Assembly: GCA_963800255.1 (NCBI GenBank)
Contig: CAWDAK010000027.1
Location: 1-64,000 of the forward strand
Source: DATFVA01 sp963800255
GTDB taxonomy: Bacteria > Bacteroidota > Ignavibacteria > Ignavibacteriales > Ignavibacteriaceae
Length of the DNA stretch: 64,000 bases
Reading direction: 5' to 3'
Under the pieces are notes generated by a model. It had not been told where the DNA came from. It saw nothing but the letters and a program-made list of their open reading frames with translations, and did not search any database. How positions within the stretch are numbered: position 1 is the stretch's first letter; each line of letters opens with the position of its first letter. The translations under genes were made by a program, and so were the position numbers. Below, piece by piece: positions 25,234 to 35,274 of this stretch.

Positions 25234-25882
25234 AGATAAGTTTATAAGTATACCAATAGGACAGGTTGTCCTTGAAGGCAGTCTTTACTTGTCAGAAAAC
25301 GAGAGGGGAATAATAATATTTGCTCAGGGAAGCGGAAGCAGCCGCCATAGTTCACGCAATAAAAGGGAAGCCGGAATTCTGCAGGAAAATAATTATGCAA
25401 CTTTGCTTGTCGATCTGCTGACTGAAGAAGAGGAAAGAGTTGATATCCATAACAGGAAATTCAGGTTTGATATAGAGATGCTGGCTCTTCGTTTAACGGA
25501 GATAACCGACTGGATTACAAGAAATGAAAGTACACGCAACCTGCAGATAGGTTATTTCGGATCCAGTACCGGTGCCGCTGCAGCACTAATCGCTGCTTCA
25601 AGAAGACAGCACCTTATTAGCGCCGTGGTTTCCAGGGGAGGACGACCTGATCTTGCCGAAAAATACCTTGAACAGGTTAAAGCTCCAACCCTTTTTTTGG
25701 TGGGAGGAGATGACCTCCAGGTGATAGGAATAAATGAGCAGGCCCTGAAAAAAATGAAGGGAAATAATAAAATGGAAATTATTCAGGGCGCATCCCACTT
25801 GTTTGAAGAACCGGGTAAACTTCATGAAGCTGCGGCTCTTGCCGCGGACTGGTTTACTGAGCATATAGGTTATAATAATTAA
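25211..25882 (+). CDS. Alpha/beta hydrolase, dienelactone-hydrolase-like
   Basis: 223 aa. The nucleophile elbow is GYFGSSTGAAAAL (Ser near residue 118), the acid is in LFLVGGDD (about 165-172) and the histidine in GASHLFEEPG (about 196-205), so the triad is complete. The N-terminal segment FAQGSGSSRHSSRN supplies the oxyanion region. This subgroup commonly accompanies erythromycin-esterase-like and phosphoribosyltransferase genes. The start at 25211 has GGGAG five bases upstream. It lies 12 bp before the esterase gene, so the two are co-transcribed. Substrate unknown. Confidence 0.85.
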   Translation: MSIINMNKDKFISIPIGQVVLEGSLYLSENERGIIIFAQGSGSSRHSSRNKREAGILQENNYATLLVDLLTEEEERVDIHNRKFRFDIEMLALRLTEITDWITRNESTRNLQIGYFGSSTGAAAALIAASRRQHLISAVVSRGGRPDLAEKYLEQVKAPTLFLVGGDDLQVIGINEQALKKMKGNNKMEIIQGASHLFEEPGKLHEAAALAADWFTEHIGYNN

Positions 25883-25894
25883 GGTATTGAAGTT

Positions 25895-27217
25895 ATGAGC
25901 AGGATAAAATTGAAAGACAATAAAGAAGATAATCTTATAAGCTATGTTGACAACTTTTCAACAGAATTAAACAGCTATGACGACCTTGAACCTTTGCTGG
26001 AAAGGGTGGGCAATGCTCATTATGTTCTATTGGGCGAGGCTTCGCATGGTACACATGAATATTATACCTGGCGGACTAAGATTTCAAAACGACTGATCCA
26101 TGAGAAAGGTTTTAATTTCATTGCTGTTGAAGGAGACTGGCCTGACTGTTATACGATGAATCATTTTGTGAAGAATTATGATAATTCTGACAAAACTGCT
26201 TCAGATCTTCTATACCATTTTGAAAGATGGCCTGCCTGGATGTGGGCTAACTGGGAGGTGGTTGCTCTTCTTGAATGGATGAAGAATTATAATAAGGGGC
26301 GTCAGAAAAAAGTCGGTTTTTACGGACTCGATGTTTACAGTTTGTGGGAATCGATGCAGGTTATAATAGATTACCTTGAGAACAGCTACCCTGAAGCTGC
26401 TGCACTTGCAAGAGATGCTTATAGATGCTTTGAGCCGTACGGTAACAATGAGGAAAATTATGCTATAAAATCGAGGCTTGTTCCTGAAAGCTGCGAACAG
26501 GAGGTTGTTGAACTTCTTACTGATATCAGGAGAAAAATCAATTCATTCAACACTGACCCTGAAGGTGGACTTAATGCTGAACAGAACGCTGCGGTGATGG
26601 TAAATGCTGAAAAGTACTACCGTGCTATGGTGAGAAGCGGACCTGATTCATGGAACATACGCGACTCTCATATGGCAGACACACTCGACCGGTTAAAAGC
26701 TTACTATGGGAAAAATTCAAAATGTATTATCTGGGCCCATAATACACATATAGGAGATGCCCGGGGTACAGATATGAAAGAAGCAGGGATGAAAAACCTG
26801 GGACAGATTGTCCGTGAGCGACATGGAGAGAAAGATACGGTATTGATCGGGTTCGGTTCCTACCAGGGTAATGTTATTGCTGGAGAAGCGTGGGGCTCAC
26901 CTATGGAAGTTATGGATGTTCCAATAGCAAAGCAGAACAGCTGGGAGGATGTATTTCATAAGTCCGGAAGACGGAACCGGATGCTTATAACAAAAGAACT
27001 GGAGGACAAAGAAGAGATGTATGGTATAAGGGAGCACCGCGCAATCGGGGTGGTGTACAACCCTTCACATGAACGTAACGGGAATTATGTACCTACTGTA
27101 TTACCTGACAGGTACGATGCATTTATTTACCTGGATGAAACAAGTGCACTGCACCCCCTGGAGGAAACCCCTGGCGAAACCCTTCATACACCGGATACAT
27201 ACCCATGGGGAATTTAA
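25895..27217 (+). CDS. Erythromycin esterase family protein
   Basis: 440 aa, full length for the EreA/EreB-like fold. The active-site segments are present: E48 and H51 in GEASHGTHEYY, E79 in VEGDWPD, and the histidine in IIWAHNTHIGD near residue 285. In the macrolide enzymes these residues activate water to open the lactone. Most environmental homologues in this genomic setting are not proven to act on macrolides, so resistance should not be assumed. It sits in a probable operon with an alpha/beta hydrolase, a small coiled-coil protein and PEP synthase. Confidence 0.9.
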   Translation: MSRIKLKDNKEDNLISYVDNFSTELNSYDDLEPLLERVGNAHYVLLGEASHGTHEYYTWRTKISKRLIHEKGFNFIAVEGDWPDCYTMNHFVKNYDNSDKTASDLLYHFERWPAWMWANWEVVALLEWMKNYNKGRQKKVGFYGLDVYSLWESMQVIIDYLENSYPEAAALARDAYRCFEPYGNNEENYAIKSRLVPESCEQEVVELLTDIRRKINSFNTDPEGGLNAEQNAAVMVNAEKYYRAMVRSGPDSWNIRDSHMADTLDRLKAYYGKNSKCIIWAHNTHIGDARGTDMKEAGMKNLGQIVRERHGEKDTVLIGFGSYQGNVIAGEAWGSPMEVMDVPIAKQNSWEDVFHKSGRRNRMLITKELEDKEEMYGIREHRAIGVVYNPSHERNGNYVPTVLPDRYDAFIYLDETSALHPLEETPGETLHTPDTYPWGI

Positions 27218-27244
27218 TTTATTGCATAAACTCAGGAGGTTGAT

Positions 27245-27523
27245 ATGTTGACATTTCAGGATGAAGAAACATCTAAAGCAGATAAAAAAATTGAGGAGTG
27301 GAGAACAAAATTTGTAGGACTCCAGGCACGACTAAATAATACTTCTGATAGTATCTCCGATCAATTCGAGGATATGCTGCGGAAACTTGATGAAATGAAA
27401 ATAAAGGTGGAGGAATTAAAGAATCCCGGCAGCAACAGCTTCGAATCAATAAAAGATGAAATAAATAAAATCGATAGTCTGATAAGGGAGGATTACGATA
27501 GTATACAGAAGAAGTTATATTAA
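27245..27523 (+). CDS. Small coiled-coil protein
   Basis: 92 aa, highly charged and predicted almost wholly helical, with heptad-like spacing (for example DMLRKLDEMKIKVEELKNP and IKDEINKIDSLIREDYDS). There are no Cys, signal peptide or membrane segments. A strong AGGAGG site lies six bases before the ATG, and the gene fits tightly between the esterase (27 bp) and PEP synthase (19 bp), so it is likely expressed with them. No family is recognised. Confidence 0.7.
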   Translation: MLTFQDEETSKADKKIEEWRTKFVGLQARLNNTSDSISDQFEDMLRKLDEMKIKVEELKNPGSNSFESIKDEINKIDSLIREDYDSIQKKLY

Positions 27524-27542
27524 AAAAAGAAAGAAATTATTA

Positions 27543-29957
27543 ATGGAAGACGACAGGAAATATATCAGGCAGTTTGATAGTCTGAATAAAGATGATGTGA
27601 AAATAGTGGGTGGTAAAAATGCATCACTCGGTGAAATGGTATCGTCACTGAAACCTGAAGGAATAAAAGTGCCTGACGGTTTTGCTACAACCGCAGAAGC
27701 ATATCGTGAATTCCTGAGGCAGAATGGTATTGAGAATGAAATAAGGAAACTTGTTGAAAAGCTGAAGGGAGATAACTCCAACCTCCACCAGATAGGTAAA
27801 GAAATCAGAAAATTGTTTCATCAGAACGAATTCCCGAAGGAAATAAAGCAGGCTATTTCCAAAGCTTATAACGATCTGAGCGGGGTATACGATAAAAGAA
27901 ATGTGGATGTAGCCGTAAGGAGCAGTGCTACAGCAGAGGACCTTCCGGATGCAAGTTTCGCGGGGCAGCAGGAGTCCTTCCTGAATATTTCAGGGGAGGA
28001 TGATCTTCTTGAAGCCTGCAGAAACTGCTATGCTTCATTATTTACTGACCGTGCAATAAGCTACAGAAATGAAAAAGGGTTTGATCATATGAAGATAGCC
28101 CTGTCTGTCGGGGTTCAGAAAATGGTAAGGTCTGATAAGGCTGGTTCCGGAGTTATGTTTACGCTTGATACGGAAACCGGATTCCGGGATGTAGTGGTGA
28201 TAAACGCGGCATGGGGATTAGGAGAAAATGTTGTACAGGGAGCTGTTAATCCTGATGAATACCAGGTTTATAAAAAACTCCTTGACGATAAGCATGCGAT
28301 TCCTATAATAGAAAAAAAGCTGGGAGAAAAAGAAAAGAAGATGATTTATTCCAGGGGAGATTCCGGAAGTACAAAGAATGTGGAAACCTCGAAGAAAGAA
28401 CAGAAAAGTTTTGTGCTTACCGATAAAGAGATTATTAAACTTGCCCGCTGGGGTGCAATCATAGAAAAACATTATGATACACCAATGGATATTGAATGGG
28501 CTAAAGATAGTCAGCTGAAAGAACTTTTCATCGTACAGGCCCGCCCTGAAACGGTGCAGTCGCAGAAAACCGGGCAGTCAATGAAGGCATACAAACTGAA
28601 GGAAAGAAAGGACCCGGTTATAACAGGACGCAGCATAGGCGGAGCTATCGCCGCAGGAAAGGTACTGGTACTGCAGAGCGCTGATGATATAGACCGTTTT
28701 GAGGATGATGCAATCCTCGTGACGGGTATGACTGATCCTGACTGGGTTCCGGTAATGAAACGTGCTTCGGGTATTATAACCGATTACGGCGGCAGAACAT
28801 CCCATGCTGCCATTGTAAGTCGTGAACTCGGCATCCCGGCTATAGTTGGTACGGGCAGCGCCACTGAAACACTTAAAGACGGGCAGCAGGTAACAATGTC
28901 GTGCGCTGAAGGTGAAAATGGATTTGTTTATGACGGAATACTTGACTTTGAGGTTGAAGATATCGAACTGGAGGAAATCCCTGAAACCAGGACGCATATC
29001 CAGATGAATATCGCGAGTCCTTCTGCATCATTCAGATGGTGGAAACTTCCGAATGAAGGGATAGGTCTGGCAAGGATGGAATTTATCATAAATAATATCA
29101 TTAAAATTCATCCAATGGCTCTTATTCATTATGATGAACTAGAGGATAAAGACGCTAAGAAAAAGATACGTGAACTTACGGGTGGATTTGAGAATAAGGA
29201 GGATTATTTCGTAGAGCATCTTTCGAGGGGGATTGCAAAGATTGCGGCTCCTCAGTACCCGGATGATGTGGTAGTGAGGATGAGCGATTTTAAATCTAAT
29301 GAATACGCAGAACTCATTGGAGGAAAACAATTTGAACCCGACGAAGAGAACCCGATGTTAGGATTCAGAGGAGCCTCCAGGTACTACAGCGAAAATTACA
29401 GAGAAGGATTTGAACTTGAGTGCAGGGCGATTAAAAAGGCAAGGGAAGAAATAGGTTTGAAAAACATTGTTATTATGATTCCTTTCTGCCGTACTCTTAA
29501 TGAAGCTGACAAAGTACTTGAAGCCCTGGCTGATAACGGATTAGTAAGAGGACAGGACGGACTTAAGATATTTGTGATGGCAGAGGTTCCCTCCAATATA
29601 ATCCTTGCTGAAAAATTTGCCCTACGCTTTGATGGATTCTCTATAGGCAGTAATGACCTGACACAGCTGACACTGGGAGTTGACCGGGATTCTTCGATCC
29701 TGTCGGGATTATTTGACGAAAGGGAGGAGGCTGTTAAACTGATGATTGAAATGCTTATTCAGAAAGCTCATAAGAACAACACTAAAGTAAGTATTTGCGG
29801 GCAGGCTCCCAGCGATTACCCTGAGATTGTTGATTTCCTTGTTGAAAACGGTATTGATTCGATCTCGCTTAATCCTGACAGCGTTGTTGATATGAAAAAA
29901 AGGGTTGCTGAACTTGAAAGTAAAATGGAAATGCATGAAGAAGAGGTAAGCCGTTAA
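27543..29957 (+). CDS. ppsA: Phosphoenolpyruvate synthase
   Basis: 804 aa, close to the 792 aa of E. coli PpsA. The domain order is correct: N-terminal ATP-grasp with GGKNASLGEM (about residues 23-32) and VRSSATAEDLPDASFAGQQE, a central swivelling phosphohistidine domain with H421 in GGRTSHAAIVSRELGIPA, and a C-terminal TIM barrel with ENPMLGFRGASRY, GSNDLTQLTLGVDRDS and VSICGQAPSDYPE. It converts pyruvate, ATP and water to PEP, AMP and phosphate for gluconeogenesis. It is the last gene of the hydrolase/esterase operon and is followed by a terminator. Confidence 0.96.
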   Translation: MEDDRKYIRQFDSLNKDDVKIVGGKNASLGEMVSSLKPEGIKVPDGFATTAEAYREFLRQNGIENEIRKLVEKLKGDNSNLHQIGKEIRKLFHQNEFPKEIKQAISKAYNDLSGVYDKRNVDVAVRSSATAEDLPDASFAGQQESFLNISGEDDLLEACRNCYASLFTDRAISYRNEKGFDHMKIALSVGVQKMVRSDKAGSGVMFTLDTETGFRDVVVINAAWGLGENVVQGAVNPDEYQVYKKLLDDKHAIPIIEKKLGEKEKKMIYSRGDSGSTKNVETSKKEQKSFVLTDKEIIKLARWGAIIEKHYDTPMDIEWAKDSQLKELFIVQARPETVQSQKTGQSMKAYKLKERKDPVITGRSIGGAIAAGKVLVLQSADDIDRFEDDAILVTGMTDPDWVPVMKRASGIITDYGGRTSHAAIVSRELGIPAIVGTGSATETLKDGQQVTMSCAEGENGFVYDGILDFEVEDIELEEIPETRTHIQMNIASPSASFRWWKLPNEGIGLARMEFIINNIIKIHPMALIHYDELEDKDAKKKIRELTGGFENKEDYFVEHLSRGIAKIAAPQYPDDVVVRMSDFKSNEYAELIGGKQFEPDEENPMLGFRGASRYYSENYREGFELECRAIKKAREEIGLKNIVIMIPFCRTLNEADKVLEALADNGLVRGQDGLKIFVMAEVPSNIILAEKFALRFDGFSIGSNDLTQLTLGVDRDSSILSGLFDEREEAVKLMIEMLIQKAHKNNTKVSICGQAPSDYPEIVDFLVENGIDSISLNPDSVVDMKKRVAELESKMEMHEEEVSR

Positions 29958-29992
29958 GACTGAAAACCTTGAACGGATAGCCTGCGGGCGTA

Positions 29993-30030
29993 TTTTCCGG
30001 GGAAGGCATTTGGATACCTTCCCCCGAAAA
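29993..30030. terminator. Bidirectional terminator between ppsA and the M28 peptidase
   Basis: A GC stem of GGGGAAGG (29999-30006) with CCTTCCCC (30017-30024) is flanked by TTTT on the left and AAAA then TTTT on the right. The convergent genes end 36 bp to the left and 4 bp to the right, so it serves both. Confidence 0.85.
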
Positions 30031-30033
30031 ATT

Positions 30034-32379
30034 TTATTTGGAAAGGATCATTTTTTTAACAGAAGTAAAAGTGCCGGCGGTTAGTTTGTATATATATATT
30101 CCGCTTGCCAGTTTACTTCCATCGAAAGAGACGGAATAAGATCCGGGTTCTTTTATCTCATTTACTAATAAAGCTGCTTCGCTGCCAAGTACATCATATA
30201 CTTTAAGCGTTACAAGTTCAGCTTTCCCGACATTAAAATTTATCCTTGTTTCCGGATTAAAAGGATTGGGATAGTTTTGAGCCAGGGAAAAACTAAAGAC
30301 CGGCGAAAAGCTGATTTCAACCTGATCATATAATTTATAAGTACCGTCAAAATCTGTCTGCTTCAGCCGGTAGAAGGATGTTCCATTTAAAGGCTGGTTG
30401 TCTGTAAATGAGTAAACGTTTTTTTCTGAAGAGGTTCCATTACCATCTACAAAACCAAGAGCTGACCATCCGCCTGTATTTTCAGCCTTCCTCTGCACTT
30501 CAAAGCCTTTGTTATTCAATTCTGAAGCGGTCTGCCAGTTGAGAATGATTTGATCACCGGAAGCAGAGGCAGTAAAGGAAGCGAGTTCAACAGGAACAGC
30601 ACTAAAGACTTTAACTACAATATTATCAACGTAGAACCCGTCTTCATTCATAGATACGTCAGTGATCAGGTGAAATCTTAACTTTACCTGGCTGCTTAAG
30701 TAGTCGCTGATATCAATAGTTTCATGGATCCATGTGAGCCGGGAGCCATCGTAAAGGGGTTCACCATTAGGCTGAAAGCTGCCTGTTCCAGGATTAGTAT
30801 ATTGTCCCTCCAGTGGAATCCAGTTTCCACCATTATCTGTTGAAATTAATACCTGGGCATAATCCCAGTCGTCCTCAATTGCCCACTGGGCATCAAATTC
30901 CAGTGTTGCACCAAGTGATCCGGTAAGATTGAGGGAACTTACAGAGGTAATTCCGGAATTGGAATTGCTTTGGTAATTTCCTGACGGCGAATCAGTTATC
31001 GAATAAGGAGCAGATACATATTTAGTACCTGTAACGGCCCAGGTGCCTGCAGCTGTCCAGTTATTTATATTCATAACAGTATCTTGAAAAGCCAATGTTT
31101 GAGGCGCTACAAAAAACTGAAAGAAATCTGAAGGCGGAATATTACCCGGGGGGTTAAATCCTCCTCCGCCCGAGGGCAGAGTAGTGACCACAGAAGCATC
31201 CTCATCCTGGGCAGCAATGTAATACTGAACTATCGTTCCGAGCTGCTGTCCCGGGATCATAAAGGAATAAAAATAATCGTCACTAAGCGGTGTACCCTGA
31301 ACTTCATTGAAGCTGCTATAGCCCCCGCCTGTACTGGTTCTATAGTATAATCTTGGTCCGGCAGTACCTGTAGCTAAGTTTAGGCCGGTGCTGAAACCGG
31401 CTGTAAGGATCAGGTTCCCGGTATAATCCACAGAGGCAAATGGTGTATGGAGTATCTGCAGGTTAAGGTTCAACGCATAAGAGGCTATTGACGCAAATGC
31501 CAGCTGAGCCGACCTGGTAAAGTAAGGTACGTTAAAATGGGTCAGAAGATCATTAGTCGTATGATAGTAAGCATTAAAATCATAATCATCCTCAATAAGC
31601 AGTACTGCAGAATAACCGTTCTCGATAAATGAGGCATGATCACTATAAGGCTGCTGCGGATAAACTTCAACTATATCCATCCCGATATTATATTGACTAT
31701 TCAGTTCAACCATCTTATCATAAATCTCATGAGTTATCCCCACGTCGGCTGTATGAATGTTGCAGATATTATCATTGTTTGAATCCCAGGCGATCATATC
31801 CATATTAACCACCCCGAGAATTGAATCGCCGGCCTGGGCAGCCTGTGAAGCATAGTAATCGCTCCCTATAAGTCCCTGTTCCTCTTCATCCCAAACCGCA
31901 AAGATAAGAGTATAAGGGAATGTATAATCTGAAAGAACCCTTGCCGCCTCTATAACGGCAGCAGTACCGCTTCCATTATCATCAGCGCCCGGAGCAGTTA
32001 TACCGCTGGGCATATCATCATAGTGAGCGCAGATAATAAATTTTTTATTCGGATACTCTGTTCCGGTAATCGTACCGATAACATTTCTGCCAGTTGAACT
32101 GAACTGCTGATCAGATGCCGAGAGTCCGTAGCTCTGAAATTTTTGTTTAATGAAGTCTGCGGCTATATTATTACCAGGCTGATACTTATTCCTGGAAATA
32201 ATGGTTTGTATGGTTCCGTTTACTACAACTGATTCCTCACCCGATAACTGTGCGACAAAATGGGTGAGTGAATCACTATTTGTGTTATCTATAATCTGCT
32301 GAATAACAGAAGTCTGCGAGAAAAGAAAAACAGGAAATGAAAAAAGGATGACGAACAAAAAAAGTAACTTTGATTTCAT
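30034..32379 (-). CDS. Secreted M28-family zinc peptidase with T9SS sorting domain
   Basis: 781 aa. A signal peptide ends near residue 21. The M28 catalytic domain (about 60-310) has the expected co-catalytic zinc ligands: H119 (AHYDDMPSG), D133 (GADDNGSG), E166 (WDEEEQG), D194 (VNMDMIAW) and H273 (YYHTTNDL). A beta-sandwich/MAM-like region (about 430-590) and a fibronectin-like segment follow, then the T9SS tag (about 697-781, AQNYPNPFNPETR to KKMILSK). It is probably a surface or extracellular aminopeptidase that degrades peptides for nutrition. It lies 58 bp downstream of the sigma-54 activator gene, so read-through is possible. Confidence 0.92.
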   Translation of the reverse strand: MKSKLLFLFVILFSFPVFLFSQTSVIQQIIDNTNSDSLTHFVAQLSGEESVVVNGTIQTIISRNKYQPGNNIAADFIKQKFQSYGLSASDQQFSSTGRNVIGTITGTEYPNKKFIICAHYDDMPSGITAPGADDNGSGTAAVIEAARVLSDYTFPYTLIFAVWDEEEQGLIGSDYYASQAAQAGDSILGVVNMDMIAWDSNNDNICNIHTADVGITHEIYDKMVELNSQYNIGMDIVEVYPQQPYSDHASFIENGYSAVLLIEDDYDFNAYYHTTNDLLTHFNVPYFTRSAQLAFASIASYALNLNLQILHTPFASVDYTGNLILTAGFSTGLNLATGTAGPRLYYRTSTGGGYSSFNEVQGTPLSDDYFYSFMIPGQQLGTIVQYYIAAQDEDASVVTTLPSGGGGFNPPGNIPPSDFFQFFVAPQTLAFQDTVMNINNWTAAGTWAVTGTKYVSAPYSITDSPSGNYQSNSNSGITSVSSLNLTGSLGATLEFDAQWAIEDDWDYAQVLISTDNGGNWIPLEGQYTNPGTGSFQPNGEPLYDGSRLTWIHETIDISDYLSSQVKLRFHLITDVSMNEDGFYVDNIVVKVFSAVPVELASFTASASGDQIILNWQTASELNNKGFEVQRKAENTGGWSALGFVDGNGTSSEKNVYSFTDNQPLNGTSFYRLKQTDFDGTYKLYDQVEISFSPVFSFSLAQNYPNPFNPETRINFNVGKAELVTLKVYDVLGSEAALLVNEIKEPGSYSVSFDGSKLASGIYIYKLTAGTFTSVKKMILSK

Positions 32380-32437
32380 ATAACTCCCCAGAATTATTGA
32401 ATGAAATGGTTATGTCACCTCTAACTTAAGAAAAATA

Positions 32438-33817
32438 TTAGTTAGTTATTTCCTCATCCTGGTAGATAATATTATATTTATTTATCAGCCTATGGATTGA
32501 CCTTCTATCGAGTCCGCATATCTCTGCTGTTTTCGTGATATTCCCTTTATTTTTCTTAAGGTGATGAGTAAGATATTCAACCTCAAACTTCTCCAGGGTC
32601 TTTTCCTTCGCTTCTTTATACGGCGGGTTAAGAAGTGAACTATCAGCATTTGTTTCCTCAGCTGATGCAGGAATGGGAAGATCAGTTCTTTCAACAATAC
32701 CGTTTGAACATAAGAAATAGGCTCTTCCTATAAGATTCTGAACCTCCCTTACGTTACCCGGCCAGTAATAATTTTTAAGAGCAATCTCTGCTTCCTTTGA
32801 AAATACAGGGACAGGCTTATCGTCCCTGGAACACAGATCTGCCAGAAAATGTTTTGAGAGCAGAATAACATCGTCTTTTCTTTCCCTGAGAGGAGGCACA
32901 TCAATACGGATAGTATTCAGCCTGTAGTAAAGGTCCTCCCTGAACCGTTTCTCTGCTACTTCTTTCTCAAGAACCTTATTGGTAGCAGCCATTATTCGTA
33001 CATCTATTTCAATCTCATTGCTTGCACCGACCCTTCGTATTTTTCGTTCCTCCAGCATACGGAGGAGTTTAATCTGGAGCGACAGACTCATATCCCCGAT
33101 TTCATCAAAGAAAAAGGTTCCCTGGTTTGCAAATTCAAGCAGTCCGGGTTTGGTTTTAACTGCCCCGGTGAATGCTCCTCTTTCGTGACCGAATAACTCA
33201 CTCTCAAAAAGATGCTCAGGAAGGGCCCCGCAGTTTACAGGGACGAAGGGATTTTTATTTCTCCGGCTAAGCATGTGAATTGCCCTGGCGATAAGCTCTT
33301 TCCCGGTACCGCTTTCCCCTGTAATCAATACGTTCATATTTCCAGAAGCTATTTTGTTCACATAACCTATTACCTGCCGCATTTTGCTGCTTTTATAGAG
33401 GAGGCCGGGAATTTCAACCTCAGTGTCTTCCTTTTTTGAATCTTCTTCATGCGAGCCATTAAACAGAGCCCGCTCTACAGAATCAAACAGTTTCTTTGAG
33501 GTGAATGGTTTTTCAAGAAAATCAAAGGCCCCGTTCCGCATAGCATCCACGCTGGTCTCTATAGTACCGTAACCGGAGATCATTATTATTTTTGAACCGG
33601 GAAAATTTTCAAGAGCTGTTTTAAGTATATCGAGACCGGAATGGTCTTTCATTTTAAGATCGGATATTATGAGGTCGAAGCTCTCTCCGGCAGCATTATC
33701 TAATGCCTTATAATAATCTTCAATCAGCCTGATATCATATTCAGGGTTTCTTGAGAGCAGCTTGTTAAGGCTGTTAAGCATTTCCTGTTCATCGTCAACG
33801 ATTAATATTTTTTTCAT
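32438..33817 (-). CDS. NtrC-family sigma-54-dependent response regulator
   Basis: 459 aa with three domains: a receiver (about 1-115; phospho-acceptor D53 in ISDLKMKD, K103 in LEKPFT), an AAA+ activator (about 140-365; Walker A GESGTGKE at 167-174, GAFTGA at 214-219, FDEIGDM at 237-243) and a Fis-type HTH at the C-terminus (NITKTAEICGLDRRSIHRLI). All residues needed for sigma-54 contact are present. Its start overlaps the stop of the sensor kinase by one base, so they form a two-component pair. Likely targets include the neighbouring cytochrome genes, but no perfect -24/-12 promoter was found there. Confidence 0.95.
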   Translation of the reverse strand: MKKILIVDDEQEMLNSLNKLLSRNPEYDIRLIEDYYKALDNAAGESFDLIISDLKMKDHSGLDILKTALENFPGSKIIMISGYGTIETSVDAMRNGAFDFLEKPFTSKKLFDSVERALFNGSHEEDSKKEDTEVEIPGLLYKSSKMRQVIGYVNKIASGNMNVLITGESGTGKELIARAIHMLSRRNKNPFVPVNCGALPEHLFESELFGHERGAFTGAVKTKPGLLEFANQGTFFFDEIGDMSLSLQIKLLRMLEERKIRRVGASNEIEIDVRIMAATNKVLEKEVAEKRFREDLYYRLNTIRIDVPPLRERKDDVILLSKHFLADLCSRDDKPVPVFSKEAEIALKNYYWPGNVREVQNLIGRAYFLCSNGIVERTDLPIPASAEETNADSSLLNPPYKEAKEKTLEKFEVEYLTHHLKKNKGNITKTAEICGLDRRSIHRLINKYNIIYQDEEITN

Positions 33818-35274
33818 TAAAGTTTACTCTCTTCATTAAAGATAATTTTGAATGTAGTTCCTTTTCCCTGTGTGCTGACCATAGTAATATCAGCGTTATG
33901 GTTCTTACATATATTCTTAATAATATAAAGTCCCAGTCCTGATCCTTTCTCTCCGGTTTTAGTAGTGAAAAAAGGAGAAAAAACCTGATCTTTAATTGAC
34001 TCATCTATTCCGGTTCCATTATCTTCAACCGAAAGTACATAAGAAGTATTTTCAGCCGAAAGAGAGATATTAAGTTTTCCTTCACCATTCATGGCATCGA
34101 GCGAATTAATCACCAGGTTTGTAAGCGCCTGTTCAAGCTGCAGAGCGTCTCCTTTGATTACTGCTTTTAACGGCAGAACAGACTTTGAAAGTTCAACGTT
34201 CCTTTTTTTCAGGATCGGCTGCAGCGTTGTTAAAGTATTTTCAATAACTTCAGAAAGGTCTACTTCGCCGAAATTCTTTTCTACCTTTTTACTGTGTTTC
34301 AGAACATTCCGTGTTATTTCCGAAATTTTTTCAGTCTGGCTCAAAATAACTTTAATATCATCCGAATAGCCTGAAATATTATTGTTCTGTTCCGCTTCGA
34401 ACGACAGGTAATCTGCGCGCGACATTATTATGGCTGAATGGTTATTTATTTCATGTGCTGTTTCTGAGGTAAGTTCACCAAGAGTAATCAGTCTATCTGC
34501 ATGCTGCAGCTGTTCGAAATGCAGCTTATTTATCTCTTCCTGTGAATCATGCAGCCTGTTAACCATGAGATTAAAATTACGGTTTACTGTACCGAATTCA
34601 TCATCTCTTTCTACAGCAAGTTGAGCAGAAAGATTGCCGCCCTTTACCATTCTCATAGCCGTTATCAGCTTTTGAAGCGGTTTGTTTATGAATGATTGAA
34701 AAATAAAATAAAATCCTGTTGTAATGATAAGCAGAATGGCAATTCCAAGGAAAACCATGTGCCTTGTTCCGGTGTAAAACTTTGTCTCAGCGGGGGTAAG
34801 GTTTGCGCCGACATCCAGGTATGCAATAATATCCCCGGCATGGCAGCCGCGGCATTCCGGTTTGTTTAGAATTGCTGAAAAGGAATGATATTCGTTGTTA
34901 TTAAGGAGGCTGATCCGGCCGGAGGAGAGTGAATCGGGATTTATGTCAAGATGAATTAACTGTAATCCTTTACCTATATCTTTCCTGGCAGAGGCAAATT
35001 TAACCATTCCGTCAGGACTTATAATCCTGATATGGTCAATTCCTTTTCTTTTTCCAAGGTCATCAACCATTGATTGGATATTTTTCTGATTTCCCTGCAG
35101 CATCACGTTGTCCAGGGTATAGTTCATAAGGTCAAGAGTTGCCTCAAGCATAAGTACAGAACGCTGGTTAAAATTTTCACGAAACTGGGAGATGAGAAAA
35201 TACCCCGGGACGACAACGCTGAGGATAATCAAAACGAGTGCGAAGAAGATAAATTTGGTTTTTATGGATTTCAT
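33817..35274 (-). CDS. Sensor histidine kinase with periplasmic CXXCH (putative haem c sensor)
   Basis: 485 aa. Membrane helices at about 8-30 and 173-195 enclose a periplasmic sensor domain. Just before the second helix this carries a CXXCH motif, CRGCH at 141-145, in the context KPECRGCHAGDIIAYLDVG. HAMP covers about 196-245. The kinase core has the H-box TSETAHEINNHS (H274), an N-box ALTNLVINSLDAM, and G-boxes DNGTGID and GSGLGLYI. A covalently bound haem in the sensor would allow redox or gas sensing. It is co-transcribed with its NtrC-type partner and divergent from a receiver/multiheme cytochrome unit. Confidence 0.92.
   Translation of the reverse strand: MKSIKTKFIFFALVLIILSVVVPGYFLISQFRENFNQRSVLMLEATLDLMNYTLDNVMLQGNQKNIQSMVDDLGKRKGIDHIRIISPDGMVKFASARKDIGKGLQLIHLDINPDSLSSGRISLLNNNEYHSFSAILNKPECRGCHAGDIIAYLDVGANLTPAETKFYTGTRHMVFLGIAILLIITTGFYFIFQSFINKPLQKLITAMRMVKGGNLSAQLAVERDDEFGTVNRNFNLMVNRLHDSQEEINKLHFEQLQHADRLITLGELTSETAHEINNHSAIIMSRADYLSFEAEQNNNISGYSDDIKVILSQTEKISEITRNVLKHSKKVEKNFGEVDLSEVIENTLTTLQPILKKRNVELSKSVLPLKAVIKGDALQLEQALTNLVINSLDAMNGEGKLNISLSAENTSYVLSVEDNGTGIDESIKDQVFSPFFTTKTGEKGSGLGLYIIKNICKNHNADITMVSTQGKGTTFKIIFNEESKL

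Noticed and set aside
25895..27217. Macrolide resistance gene
   Set aside because: Family membership alone does not show activity on macrolides, and the neighbourhood is metabolic rather than a resistance island.
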